The notes under the pieces were generated by a model. The model ran no database searches. It was not told the DNA's origin and was given only the letters and a program-made list of their open reading frames with translations. The position numbers and the translations under genes were made by a program. DNA of 64,000 nucleotides from an uncultured Lachnospiraceae bacterium (GTDB taxonomy: Bacteria; Bacillota; Clostridia; Lachnospirales; Lachnospiraceae), in NCBI GenBank assembly GCA_910586355.1, contig CAJUHJ010000011.1, positions 1-64,000 on the forward strand. Direction: 5' to 3'. Of this stretch, positions 34,782-43,576 are shown piece after piece; the stretch's first letter is position 1, and each line of letters begins with the position of its first letter.

Positions 34782-36365
34782 CTACTGGGCTGGCGCCTGT
34801 GCCGCCGCTTCTGCCGCTGCCTGCGCCGCCGCTTGTTCTGCTGCCGCCTGTGCTGCGGCTTGTTCTGCTGCCGCCTGTGCCGCCGCTTGTTCTGCTGCCG
34901 CCTGAAGCGCTGCCTGCGCCGCCGGATCTCCGGCAAGAGCTGCCGCTGTCTGACGGCATGCCGCTTCGCTGCCGCTTGCAATCGCTGCCGACATCTGTGC
35001 CGCCGCTTCTGGATTATCCGTTGCCACCCCTACGGCAATGACCTTTTTCGAAGGATTATACCTGCTGCTGTTAAATTCCGTCCTGCTTTGTTCTACGCCG
35101 TTGACAGTTACTACTTTCCAAAGTCTGGCTGTATATCCGGTATGCGGACTAGTCAGCGTTGCAAAATATCCGATTCCATGGGAACCATCTGCCTGCAGTG
35201 TAACTCCAGGCTCTGTCTGGCTAAGCGTTTCGCTTTCGTAAGTAACAGTGCGGTTTGCCGGGCGGGTTTCCTGCCCAAATATGTTAAAATAAATCTGTCC
35301 GCCGCTTGTATATCCTTCAATATAAATCGGCGCGTTTGTATTGTTTGTAAATTTCAAATCTTTAGACGTCCCGGCAATCGCTGCGTCCATAGAAGGTTTT
35401 ACATAATTTACAATCATAGAATGATTAAAACGTTCATCTACTTCAAGTTCTGCGAGAATCACCGCATTGTATAGTGTCGTAGAAACCTGGCAGATACCGC
35501 CGCCGTACGTCTGCACCGTTGTGCCGTTCTCATAAGAACCAGCGAGCTCATATCCATTTTCTGCATCAAACGGGCTGACTGCTTTATAAACGGAAAACTG
35601 ATCTCCTGGATAAACGACAGTTCCATCGATTTTCTCTGCCCCGTTATTCACATTTTTCGCTCTTCCCGAAGCGGAAGAACTATAATCCGTATGGAACGAA
35701 CCCAGTAAATCTTTTACTTTGGATAACTCTTCTTTCGTTCCTTTCGGCTTTGTCACATCCGTTTCCAAAGCAATTTCTGCATTTGATAAATTCCAATCTT
35801 CCTTTAAATAATCCTGAATCGCCTTGACAGACTTTTCAACATTTACTTTAATACCGTCCGCCCCTTCTGTAATTTGAAAGGAGCCGTTCTCACGCTTTAA
35901 CCCGCAGTTGACTGCTTCCTGGTTCAGATTCGACATATTCACGCCTAAAAGCGTTTCAATTTTGTCTTCGTCACTGCTGTATGAGATGGTAAATTTTTTC
36001 GGTTCCTTTTCCAAATCTTTTTTATCTTTGTAACGTGCAATCAAATTGCCTGTTTTTCCAAGATTTAACGCTTCTTCTACAATCTCAGGATTGGCAATCT
36101 CAAGCCCTAAGTCTTCCGCCAAAACCTGTATGCTTTTATCTCCCGTCGTCAAAGTAAAAGATTTATTTTGCAGGGAATCTACATGGGACGAAAGCACACG
36201 CTGCGCCTCCTCTTTTGTCATTCCGCTTACGTCTATATCATTAAAATATACAGTATCCGGAATCACCCCCTCTTCCTGTGCATCTACGGTAATCAGGGAG
36301 TGCCCTATCAATCCAACTGCAAAAACCAATGCCAGTATCGGCAGCAATTTCAAATATTTCTTCAT
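34782..36365 (-). CDS. VanW-family cell-envelope protein with Ala-rich repeat tail
   Basis: A 527-residue exported protein. A membrane/signal segment (about 5-25) is followed by two peptidoglycan-binding-like (PG_binding_4) regions (about 35-225). The VanW domain (about 235-400) has the conserved NVNNGAEKIDGTVVYPGDQFS and YGGGICQVSTTLYNA, followed by a G5-like segment (about 405-460). The tail (about 470-527) is Ala/Gln/Glu-rich with repeated AAAEQAAAQ. The start at 36365 (MKKYLK) is chosen for the AGAGGATG site; an 11-residue-longer start is less likely. VanW proteins are common in Gram-positive cell walls, but their biochemical role is unknown. Confidence 0.88.
   Translation of the reverse strand: MKKYLKLLPILALVFAVGLIGHSLITVDAQEEGVIPDTVYFNDIDVSGMTKEEAQRVLSSHVDSLQNKSFTLTTGDKSIQVLAEDLGLEIANPEIVEEALNLGKTGNLIARYKDKKDLEKEPKKFTISYSSDEDKIETLLGVNMSNLNQEAVNCGLKRENGSFQITEGADGIKVNVEKSVKAIQDYLKEDWNLSNAEIALETDVTKPKGTKEELSKVKDLLGSFHTDYSSSASGRAKNVNNGAEKIDGTVVYPGDQFSVYKAVSPFDAENGYELAGSYENGTTVQTYGGGICQVSTTLYNAVILAELEVDERFNHSMIVNYVKPSMDAAIAGTSKDLKFTNNTNAPIYIEGYTSGGQIYFNIFGQETRPANRTVTYESETLSQTEPGVTLQADGSHGIGYFATLTSPHTGYTARLWKVVTVNGVEQSRTEFNSSRYNPSKKVIAVGVATDNPEAAAQMSAAIASGSEAACRQTAAALAGDPAAQAALQAAAEQAAAQAAAEQAAAQAAAEQAAAQAAAEAAAQAPAQ
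34828..34909 (-). repeat. 27-bp tandem repeats in the VanW gene tail
   Basis: About three near-identical 27-bp units (shared core starting at 34831, 34858 and 34885) encode the AAAEQAAAQ units. The GC content is far above the surroundings. The period is a multiple of three, so copy-number change would keep the frame. Confidence 0.85.
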
Positions 36366-36476
36366 GCAATCATCCTCTCTGCTTGTGCTAGAATCCAATT
36401 ATTCGTATTTTATGATACGATTCTCATTTTAAATCATATCCCATCTACTTTTCAAGGGGCATATCCACGAATATAA

Positions 36477-36505
36477 TTGACATAATTCCAATATTTCTGT
36501 ATATT
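36477..36505 (+). promoter_or_regulatory. Sigma-A promoter reading toward the TPR-like gene
   Basis: TTGACA (36477-36482), a 17-nt spacer and TATATT (36500-36505). The next plus-strand gene starts at 36677, giving a leader of about 165 nt that is antisense to the whole 34-residue minus-strand gene. Confidence 0.65.
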
Positions 36506-36519
36506 TGTAACATATGAGG

Positions 36520-36624
36520 TTATCCAATAAAGGATATAATCGTTGTCAGTACCATAGAGATTATCAACAATCCGGCAATGATACCGGCAATGGCGCGATT
36601 TCTTTTGGGATTAAAAAAGTTCAT
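36520..36624 (-). CDS. 34-residue single-span membrane protein
   Basis: A small gene with an excellent ribosome binding site (GAGGTGAT, then AGT and ATG at 36624). The peptide has a basic N-terminus (MNFFNPKRNR) followed by one hydrophobic helix (about residues 11-33, ending MVLTTIISFIG), so it should sit in the membrane with the N-terminus inside. The size and the M-V-L-T-T pattern resemble the Prli42-type stressosome-associated miniproteins, but this is a visual likeness only. It lies in the gap between the VanW gene and a divergent TPR-like gene. Confidence 0.6.
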   Translation of the reverse strand: MNFFNPKRNRAIAGIIAGLLIISMVLTTIISFIG

Positions 36625-36676
36625 ACTATCACCTCATTTCATTTCACAAACAATAACATTAGAAAGGACACCTGCT

Positions 36677-37297
36677 ATGAGATTCCCTATCCCCGTATTT
36701 TTATTTTCATTAATTATATTTACTGCCATTCTCGCTGTCAAACGTCAAAAACATACAGCCAAACAAGAGCAGGCGAATGAATCTTTTTTAGAAAGAGAGC
36801 GTCAGGCAAACGCGACCCGGAAAAAAGATATTTCCAATTTAGATTACCTTGCTTTTACATCCAAACGTCTCCCTGTCGCAGAATATTCCGACGGCAAACT
36901 TCAAGAATACGAAGCTGTTCTTACCAATCTATCCAACCAGAAAATCATAAATCTGTCCCAGTATTCCAACACAGATTTAAAATTGATGTATGGACCCGCC
37001 AATTTCAATGACTTAAGTAAATTTGACGAAAATTATCATATGCTTGCCGATACCCTTTTTGCCTATGCCAGGCGCCAGTCTAAGCTAGAAAGGACAGACG
37101 CCGCCATAACGATTCTTGAATATGCTATGGAACTAAAAATTGACAGCAGCCAAATCTATCTGCTTCTTGCAAAACTTTACCATGCGCAAAATACACCGGA
37201 AAAGATTCAGCTTATCATTGATACTGTTTCTTCTATGGATGAGTCTTTTGCTTTTCTGGTATTACCAAAACTCAACGCTTCCCATACTGCCGGATAA
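36677..37297 (+). CDS. Membrane-anchored TPR-like protein, unknown function
   Basis: A 206-residue protein: an N-terminal membrane helix (about 5-20; PIPVFLFSLIIFTAILAV), a charged stretch, then helical repeats at about 125-190 (TDAAITILEYAMELKIDSSQ, LLAKLYHAQ) that look like tetratricopeptide repeats. The start at 36677 is chosen because AGAAAGGACACCTGCT precedes it; a longer frame to 36578 lacks such a site. The last 26 bp overlap, tail to tail, the exonuclease gene. Function unknown. Confidence 0.75.
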   Translation: MRFPIPVFLFSLIIFTAILAVKRQKHTAKQEQANESFLERERQANATRKKDISNLDYLAFTSKRLPVAEYSDGKLQEYEAVLTNLSNQKIINLSQYSNTDLKLMYGPANFNDLSKFDENYHMLADTLFAYARRQSKLERTDAAITILEYAMELKIDSSQIYLLLAKLYHAQNTPEKIQLIIDTVSSMDESFAFLVLPKLNASHTAG

Positions 37298-37979
37298 GCT
37301 GATCCGTCAGCCGCGACGCCTCGCTGCGGTTTAATTTTTCTATTGGAATATCCAGATTTATTCTATGATATTCGATAAATTCTTTCAAGTATTTTTTCTG
37401 CTGCGGAGTCGCCGGAGTCTGTCGCTTCACTTTATACTGGAGCAGTTTTTTTACAAACAAATCCGGCTCTTCCTGATAAAAATGCTGTTCTAAAATCTCA
37501 TACAACGTCCTGTTTGCCACGGCGTCGTCTAGCGCGCGATGCCTTGAAGTCCTTTGAATCCCATAATACGTACAAAGATAATCTAATGTCTTTTTTTCCA
37601 GGGCAGGCAGGCATTTTCTTGCAATTTTTAATGTATCTACGGAATAATATGTCTTCTCCATACGGTGGTTGACTTCCCACTGTTTGATATATTTATAATC
37701 AAACTGTACATTATGCCCTACCCAAATCAAATCCTCTGCAAACTCCAAAAACGCCGTCACCGCTGTATCCAGTTCTTCTCCGGCAGACGCCATGTCATCT
37801 GTAATACCCGTTAATTCTACAATCCTCGCATCAAGATTACATTCTGGACGAATCAGCCTGGAAAATGTACCAAGCACTTGTTTTTCTCTTACCTTAACCG
37901 CACCAATTTCCAGAATACGGTCTGTTTTAGGATTCAGACCCGTCATCTCCAAATCTACCACAATATAATCTTTTAACAT
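37272..37979 (-). CDS. DnaQ-like 3'-5' exonuclease
   Basis: A 235-residue DEDDh exonuclease: ExoI motif VDLEMTGLNP, ExoII in GHNVQFDYKY near residue 90 and ExoIII in HRALDDAVAN near 145. The C-terminal extension (about 180-235, TPQQKKYLKEF...) is not part of the catalytic fold. It may serve proofreading or general DNA/RNA trimming. It starts 17 bp after the secreted SGNH esterase gene and could be read from the same transcript, although the functions look unrelated. Confidence 0.88.
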   Translation of the reverse strand: MLKDYIVVDLEMTGLNPKTDRILEIGAVKVREKQVLGTFSRLIRPECNLDARIVELTGITDDMASAGEELDTAVTAFLEFAEDLIWVGHNVQFDYKYIKQWEVNHRMEKTYYSVDTLKIARKCLPALEKKTLDYLCTYYGIQRTSRHRALDDAVANRTLYEILEQHFYQEEPDLFVKKLLQYKVKRQTPATPQQKKYLKEFIEYHRINLDIPIEKLNRSEASRLTDQLIRQYGKR

Positions 37980-37996
37980 TCTTCTAATTCCTTATC

Positions 37997-39307
37997 TTAC
38001 TTCTTTTTTCTTATGGATGAGATTTTTTTAGCCAGATTCTTTCCTGCTTTTTCTGCTCCTTTTGCATTTGGATGCATTCCATCTGTATAAGACAAATTCC
38101 AAGAAGCCGTTTCTACTACGCTGCACCATGATTTATAGGAAGCCGCGGCTGCCCGTATTTCATCAGCATGAATCTGGTTAAATGGAATGACTGCCATAAT
38201 TTTTGCTTTTGGGAACTTACTATGAAGCAAATTCAACACTTTTTGATATTCACTTACATAAATATCCCCATATGTGTAAACATCGTTTGTTCCATGCAGT
38301 ACTACAATTACATCGGCTTCAAAGTTACCTGCCTTTCTGCCAGCAGATATTTTTTCAATTACATTATAACACTTTTGAAAAGAACCCGTTTCAAAAATTC
38401 CTGAACCGCCATATCCGACATAATAGGGTACCATCTTTAATTTTTGGGCGCAGTACCACGCATAACTGTGCACTGCGCTTGTACCAGACGGCGTCAGCTC
38501 CATATTAAGCGCGCGGACGCCTTTTGTAATACTATCTCCATAAAATGCAATCTTGTCATTTTGCGGCTTTACAGCCGTGACAACTCCCTCTTTTGACACC
38601 GGTTTTATGCTTTTAATTGCAACGCCGGCCTCTCCAATCCATCGGTTTTCATACTCTGAAATTGCATCAATCAGCAGCCGGACATAATGTGTTTTTGTAT
38701 CTCCAACGCTAATCTTCCCCTTACTAACCGACTGGCGTTTCATATTGCCGCCGTCTACGGAATATGCAAAATATGGAACAGATACGGAAGTGTTCGTAAG
38801 AAAATTCACATCCACATATTTACTTCCAGTCACTTTAAAATAAGCTGCGCTTCCGTCTGTGCTGGTAAAATAATATTTTCCGCCCGCCATATTCTTTTGA
38901 AACCAGCGTCCAGTACGCGCGAAATTGCCGCTGACATCTTTATAACGCATCCCATCCGACGCAGTATACGTCATATATTTCACTACTACGTTACAGACAT
39001 ATTCTTTTTTCTTATAAACTGCCTTAATCCTTGTAACTCCTTTTGCTTTTGCAGTCACTTTACCTTTTTTTCCTACCACAGCAACTTTTTTGTTGCTGCT
39101 GGACCACTTTACTTTTGATAAAGCTCCAATCAATTGTAACTTTCTTGTTGTTGCCGGAGCCATAACGACAGAGGTTTCACTTAAATACACACTGTCCGCC
39201 CCTGCTGACCACACCATTTCATCACTACCGGTAATTCCGGTAAAAATGAGTAAAACCGCCAAAAGCATTGCCGCTCTTCTTCCTCTGTCCAACAGCTTTC
39301 TTTTCAT
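37997..39307 (-). CDS. Secreted SGNH esterase with Big_2 domain
   Basis: A 436-residue exported protein: signal peptide (1 to about 35), Big_2 domain (about 40-110; WSSSNKKVAVVGKKGKVTAKAKG), a beta-sandwich segment (about 120-235) and an SGNH hydrolase domain (about 240-430) with block I FYGDSITKG, block III HGTND and the final Asp/His block DGMHPN. The arrangement resembles CE2-type carbohydrate esterases, so deacetylation of an envelope or dietary glycan is plausible. TAGGAGATGGGAAT precedes the ATG. It is the third gene after MBOAT and a DltD-like protein, so it probably works on the same polymer. Confidence 0.85.
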   Translation of the reverse strand: MKRKLLDRGRRAAMLLAVLLIFTGITGSDEMVWSAGADSVYLSETSVVMAPATTRKLQLIGALSKVKWSSSNKKVAVVGKKGKVTAKAKGVTRIKAVYKKKEYVCNVVVKYMTYTASDGMRYKDVSGNFARTGRWFQKNMAGGKYYFTSTDGSAAYFKVTGSKYVDVNFLTNTSVSVPYFAYSVDGGNMKRQSVSKGKISVGDTKTHYVRLLIDAISEYENRWIGEAGVAIKSIKPVSKEGVVTAVKPQNDKIAFYGDSITKGVRALNMELTPSGTSAVHSYAWYCAQKLKMVPYYVGYGGSGIFETGSFQKCYNVIEKISAGRKAGNFEADVIVVLHGTNDVYTYGDIYVSEYQKVLNLLHSKFPKAKIMAVIPFNQIHADEIRAAAASYKSWCSVVETASWNLSYTDGMHPNAKGAEKAGKNLAKKISSIRKKK

Positions 39308-39326
39308 ATTCCCATCTCCTATGCTA

Positions 39327-40820
39327 TTATCTGTTTACTGCAGTTGTCGTCAGATGATACTTCTTTTGTTTTTCTACAATGTAAGAAAAAGCTGCAGAAT
39401 CATACGTTTCCATACTGTCTTTATCTAATACAAGTATCCGTATACCTGCCTGCTCGCCCAAAGACGCCGTATATCGTTTCTCATCGTTTAGATATATCCC
39501 AAACGCTGTAACAGTTCCGGCATCGTCCATTTCATCAATCAAAAGCCCCAGCCTGCCAATAGACGTCTCAGATACGCCCTCTGAACTGTGAAATCCGTTC
39601 AGCACGTCTACGTTCGCTCCGCCTTCTTTTATCACAAGACAGTCTGTCGTATCTGTAACCTCATCCATAGAGACGCCAAGGTTTTCAAACAAATGAACAT
39701 ACACCGGATCTTTCCAGATGTCTGGATTGTAAATATCGATTATAATATTATATTGTTTGTCTGAAAGAAGCATTAAATAAGAGTTTAGATTTTTCTGGCT
39801 TTTGAGCCACTTCACTTTATAATCGGTATATTCTTTATAATCCTGGTTCCATTCCGATGCAATTTCACTGTCCCTGTAATCTTTTAAGGAATAATGCTTG
39901 ACAATGTATTCCCCCAAAACCTTTGTTGCCTTCCGGTTCCCAGATGAATTCAAATGCGCGTCATCAAAATAATCCGTATTGTAATTGACAAACGTATCTT
40001 CTACATTAAAATCCAGATAAGGAATGTCATATTCTTTTGCTATGACTGCCGCGCTGTTTAACCACCTCTGATAAGCATCTGACGGCGAATACGGAAGCGC
40101 TGTCAAAAGAATTTCAATATCCTGTTTTTGGCACAACTCAATAATTTTACGCAGATATTCTTTTCCTGTTGTCTCGTCCAACTGCATATCGTCTTTGTCA
40201 ATCAAAACCGGAGGTTTAATTTCCTCAACAGTCGCCTCTTCGAAATTATTGGCGTTGTCCAAATTGGCACCCTTTTCTGTCGAAGGATTTGCTTTTGCAA
40301 AAAACGACTCGTCAATTTCACTCCATCTCGTATGATAAATCGAAAAATCAAACAAATATTCCATCCGCTTTCCTTCCGGAAGTAAATCAAATACCGCTTC
40401 AATTTTATTTTTGCTAAGAGGCATATTGTCAAATACTTCATGGAGCTGAGAAATATGCTCCGGTGAAAATTTATTTTGATTAATATCAATCGCCCGGACG
40501 TCAAGTACTACAAGTTTTGGCTTGGTATAATCCAAAGCATTTCGCAGCACCCAGTAATCCACCGGAAGCCACTGACCATAATTGGCAAGATTATAAGACA
40601 CAATTCCATAATCATTCCATAACTCCATTGGCGAAATACCCATTACCATATGGCTGCTTCCCAGAAATAATACGTCATAATCCTCCTTGTAACTGTAAAA
40701 ATCTGCATTTTTGATATAACTGGTCTTTCGCATCAAAAAATGAGATACGGCAGTAAACATCAAAAGAAAGATGACGAAACAAATTAAAACTGATATGAAC
40801 TTCTTATATCCTTTTCTCAT
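39327..40820 (-). CDS. DltD/AlgX-like SGNH envelope protein
   Basis: A 497-residue protein with an N-terminal membrane anchor (about 6-30) and an extracellular SGNH-like region: FLGSSHMVMGISP near residue 50 and DDAHLNSSGNR near 285 stand for the catalytic Ser/Asp/His blocks. Proteins of this type receive acyl groups from an MBOAT partner and pass them to wall polymers. I start it at the ATG at 40820 (GAGGTTG upstream) rather than the overlapping TTG at 40832. It follows the MBOAT gene by a few bp. Confidence 0.78.
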   Translation of the reverse strand: MRKGYKKFISVLICFVIFLLMFTAVSHFLMRKTSYIKNADFYSYKEDYDVLFLGSSHMVMGISPMELWNDYGIVSYNLANYGQWLPVDYWVLRNALDYTKPKLVVLDVRAIDINQNKFSPEHISQLHEVFDNMPLSKNKIEAVFDLLPEGKRMEYLFDFSIYHTRWSEIDESFFAKANPSTEKGANLDNANNFEEATVEEIKPPVLIDKDDMQLDETTGKEYLRKIIELCQKQDIEILLTALPYSPSDAYQRWLNSAAVIAKEYDIPYLDFNVEDTFVNYNTDYFDDAHLNSSGNRKATKVLGEYIVKHYSLKDYRDSEIASEWNQDYKEYTDYKVKWLKSQKNLNSYLMLLSDKQYNIIIDIYNPDIWKDPVYVHLFENLGVSMDEVTDTTDCLVIKEGGANVDVLNGFHSSEGVSETSIGRLGLLIDEMDDAGTVTAFGIYLNDEKRYTASLGEQAGIRILVLDKDSMETYDSAAFSYIVEKQKKYHLTTTAVNR

Positions 40821-40828
40821 AGACAACC

Positions 40829-42301
40829 TCAAAATTGAAAATACAAAAATCCAGCGGCATCATAAAGAGTTCCCCAAATTCCAAAAACCAAAAGAAAGCA
40901 GACAGACGCTGAAATAAACAGCCAGCGGAACCAATAATCCTGCCGGATCACTACTTCCCGTATCACGATTCCTTTCACTCTGCAGCAGTCTGCAAATAAT
41001 AAAAGACCGATACAAAAAATCATAAACCAGAAACTTTTCTGGTCCAACCCACATTCATATAAAGAACCGTCAAATAAAATCCATGGATTCCTGACCACAA
41101 TCATATTTTTTATAATAGAAACCGCCTCTTTGAACTGATTTGCCCGAAAAAAAATCCAGGCAAAATCTACAAGGACAAACGTTCCGGCAATATGCGCCAG
41201 CCTGTGTGCAAACGATTCTCTGTGAAGCCCGAAAAAAGCAACCGCTTTATCCCTGACAGGCTTTAACATCTCTCCAATCACCTGATACAATCCATTTAAG
41301 CCGCCCCATGCCACAAATGAAAACGAAGCCCCATGCCATAATCCGCTGACTAAAAATACAATCATTTTATTCAGATATTTCCGCAGCGTCCCCTTTTTAC
41401 TGCCGCCAAGGGGAATGTATAGATAATCTTTAAACCACGAAGTCAAGGATATATGCCATCTTCTCCAAAACTCTGCGACGGATGCAGACAGGTACGGCGC
41501 GTCAAAGTTGTCCATTAACTGAATTCCTAAAATTTTAGCCGCTCCCATTGCAATCACAGAATACCCGTAAAAATCACAATAAATCTGTATCGCAAAAAGC
41601 ATTGTCGCCACAATCAGATACCAGCCGCCAAATTTCGTATAATCCGCATAAACTGTATCCACAAACAATGCGATTCTGTCCGCCAATACAATTTTCAAAA
41701 AAAATCCCCACAACATCAAAAGAAATCCATCTCTTGCCGCCTCAAAACAAAATTTTTTAGGCGCTGAAAGCTGCTGCAAAAGATTTTTGGACCGCTCAAT
41801 CGGTCCTGCCACTAACTGTGGGAAAAACGAAACAAATAAAGCGTAACGGAAGAAATTCTTCTGGGCATAAATTTCTCCTCTGTATACGTCCATTGTGTAA
41901 CTTAACGCCTGGAACGTATAAAACGAAATACCCACGGGCAGTAATATATCAAAAACCGGGACATGCAGTTCAATATTCATGCTTTGGAATAGTTTGCTTA
42001 CCGTATCTAATGCAAAATTACAGTATTTAAAATAAAACAACACAGAAAGATTTAAACTAAAACTGACTGCAACCGTAAGTTTTTTTTGCAGGACAGTTTT
42101 TGCCTTGTCAATCAATAGACCACTGGAATAAGTAACGACTGTGGAAAAGAAAATCAAAAGCGCATATTTTGCATTCCAGCACATATAAAAATAATAGCTT
42201 GCAACAAGCAGCCACAAATATTTGATGTCATCCGAAATCAAAAAATATCCCAGGACGACAATCGGGAAAAATATCAAAAAATCTAATGAGTTGAACAGCA
42301 T
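40829..42301 (-). CDS. MBOAT-family O-acyltransferase
   Basis: A 490-residue multi-span membrane enzyme related to AlgI, PatA and DltB that moves acyl groups across the membrane. Signatures: PVGISFYTFQALSY near residue 125, FFPQLVAGPIER near 160, CDFYGYSVIA, FWRRWHISLTSWFKDYLYIPLGGSK and the catalytic His in SGLWHGASFSFVAWG near 335. GAGGGATATTT precedes the ATG. It begins an operon with two SGNH proteins. No dltA/dltC partner is present, so O-acetylation of a surface glycan is more likely than D-alanylation. Confidence 0.9.
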   Translation of the reverse strand: MLFNSLDFLIFFPIVVLGYFLISDDIKYLWLLVASYYFYMCWNAKYALLIFFSTVVTYSSGLLIDKAKTVLQKKLTVAVSFSLNLSVLFYFKYCNFALDTVSKLFQSMNIELHVPVFDILLPVGISFYTFQALSYTMDVYRGEIYAQKNFFRYALFVSFFPQLVAGPIERSKNLLQQLSAPKKFCFEAARDGFLLMLWGFFLKIVLADRIALFVDTVYADYTKFGGWYLIVATMLFAIQIYCDFYGYSVIAMGAAKILGIQLMDNFDAPYLSASVAEFWRRWHISLTSWFKDYLYIPLGGSKKGTLRKYLNKMIVFLVSGLWHGASFSFVAWGGLNGLYQVIGEMLKPVRDKAVAFFGLHRESFAHRLAHIAGTFVLVDFAWIFFRANQFKEAVSIIKNMIVVRNPWILFDGSLYECGLDQKSFWFMIFCIGLLLFADCCRVKGIVIREVVIRQDYWFRWLFISASVCFLLVFGIWGTLYDAAGFLYFQF

Positions 42302-42339
42302 AAATATCCCTCAATTCAAAAAAGTCAATCTTGCTTTTA

Positions 42340-42368
42340 ACTTTAACATTATCAGATTGATTTTGCAA
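42340..42368 (-). promoter_or_regulatory. Promoter of the MBOAT operon
   Basis: Minus strand: TTGCAA (42363-42368), a 17-nt spacer and TAAAGT (42340-42345) preceded by TGT, 38 nt before the start codon. Confidence 0.55.
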
Positions 42369-42468
42369 GAAAAAACCGAAATATACCTGGAATCCGACTT
42401 TAATTATGAAGAATATACGATATTTATTTTAAAAAATAATGAAAATTGCGTGCATTTTAGAAAAGATG

Positions 42469-42477
42469 TGATACAAT
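42469..42477 (+). promoter_or_regulatory. Extended -10 promoter of the acyltransferase 3 gene
   Basis: TGATACAAT, an extended -10 box, lies 39 nt before the start codon. No good -35 box is visible. Confidence 0.45.
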
Positions 42478-42516
42478 GTCAGAAATGTATCTATTCCAAC
42501 AGACAGGAGGCTTTAT

Positions 42517-43575
42517 ATGTCTTTAAAAAAACCGCACATTGAAAGTTTTGATTTTATCAGAAGTGTAACCGCGTGGATTATTATTATTTACCACTTTGCA
42601 AACATGTGCACCCAGTCGCAGCAACATGCCGATTTTCCTTTTCTCCTTACACATGCAAACGGTGTATGGGGCGAAAATACAAGTGTAAATATCTTTTTTA
42701 TCCTCTCTGGAGCTTCTCTTTATTATAACCATTCGGATTTTAAAGAATATTCTTTGAAACGTTATTATTTTGACCGCTTCAAAGGAATTTTTCCTCTGTT
42801 TTATCTTTTATGGTTTTTTCTGTTTTACCAAAGAGCCGCTGCATTAGGTAATTTATTTTATAATGGAAGCCCCAAATATCTGCTGCTTACACTGCTTGGC
42901 ATAGACGGATATTTCTTTTTCCGTTTTCCGCAGAGTTATTATATTATTGGAGAATGGTTCTTAGGCGCTTTGATTCTGCTTTATCTGCTTTATCCGCTCC
43001 TTACATGGTGTATGCGCCATTTAAAAATCCTGACAACGATCCTGCTTGGCGCGGGGACAATTGCGTTTCACTGGCCCATTCCCTATTTTCAAATTCCAAG
43101 GGAACACAACCTTATTGTCTGCCTGTTTTCATTTTGGCTTGGCATGCTCTTTATCGAGTACCGAAACGCCCTAAGCGCCAAATGGATTGCCGCCTTATTC
43201 GGGGGCGTTTCGCTGATACTTATTTTCGTCAAAGCGCCTTTGGATTCGTTTCTCTGTACACAGATCATCGCTGTCGGGCTGTTCCTATTGTTTTATCATC
43301 TTGGAACAGTAGCCATGCGCCAGAAACATCTCAAAACATTGTTTGCCTATACCAGCCGCAATTCCTATGCCATCTTTTTGCTGCAGCATGTGACGATTGG
43401 ACAGGTCGTAGGGCTATGCGGAGCCTATTCGCTTTCAGTCGGACAGGAAATCCTTGTATTGGGCGCCGTATTTCTGTTGATTTATTTGTTTTCTGATATT
43501 GCAACGAAATTGAACCGGATGCTGCTGCAAAGTAAATATGCTAAAAAACTTGAACAGTTCCTGTTTCCGGTCTAG
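42517..43575 (+). CDS. Acyltransferase family 3 membrane protein
   Basis: A 352-residue integral membrane protein of about ten helices, of the OatA/NodX acyltransferase_3 family that O-acetylates surface sugars. The first helix carries the family Arg...His arrangement (SFDFIRSVTAW...YHFAN). IFFILSGASLYY and SYAIFLLQH are typical later segments. The ATG follows a strong AGGAGG. It is divergent from the MBOAT operon, and its stop codon is 1 bp from the end of nth. Acceptor unknown. Confidence 0.88.
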   Translation: MSLKKPHIESFDFIRSVTAWIIIIYHFANMCTQSQQHADFPFLLTHANGVWGENTSVNIFFILSGASLYYNHSDFKEYSLKRYYFDRFKGIFPLFYLLWFFLFYQRAAALGNLFYNGSPKYLLLTLLGIDGYFFFRFPQSYYIIGEWFLGALILLYLLYPLLTWCMRHLKILTTILLGAGTIAFHWPIPYFQIPREHNLIVCLFSFWLGMLFIEYRNALSAKWIAALFGGVSLILIFVKAPLDSFLCTQIIAVGLFLLFYHLGTVAMRQKHLKTLFAYTSRNSYAIFLLQHVTIGQVVGLCGAYSLSVGQEILVLGAVFLLIYLFSDIATKLNRMLLQSKYAKKLEQFLFPV

Positions 43576-43576
43576 T

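Noticed and set aside
34833..35474. Cys/Arg-rich plus-strand frames over the VanW gene tail
   Set aside because: Produced by the GC-rich 27-bp repeats read in the wrong frame or strand; no known Cys-rich family pattern.
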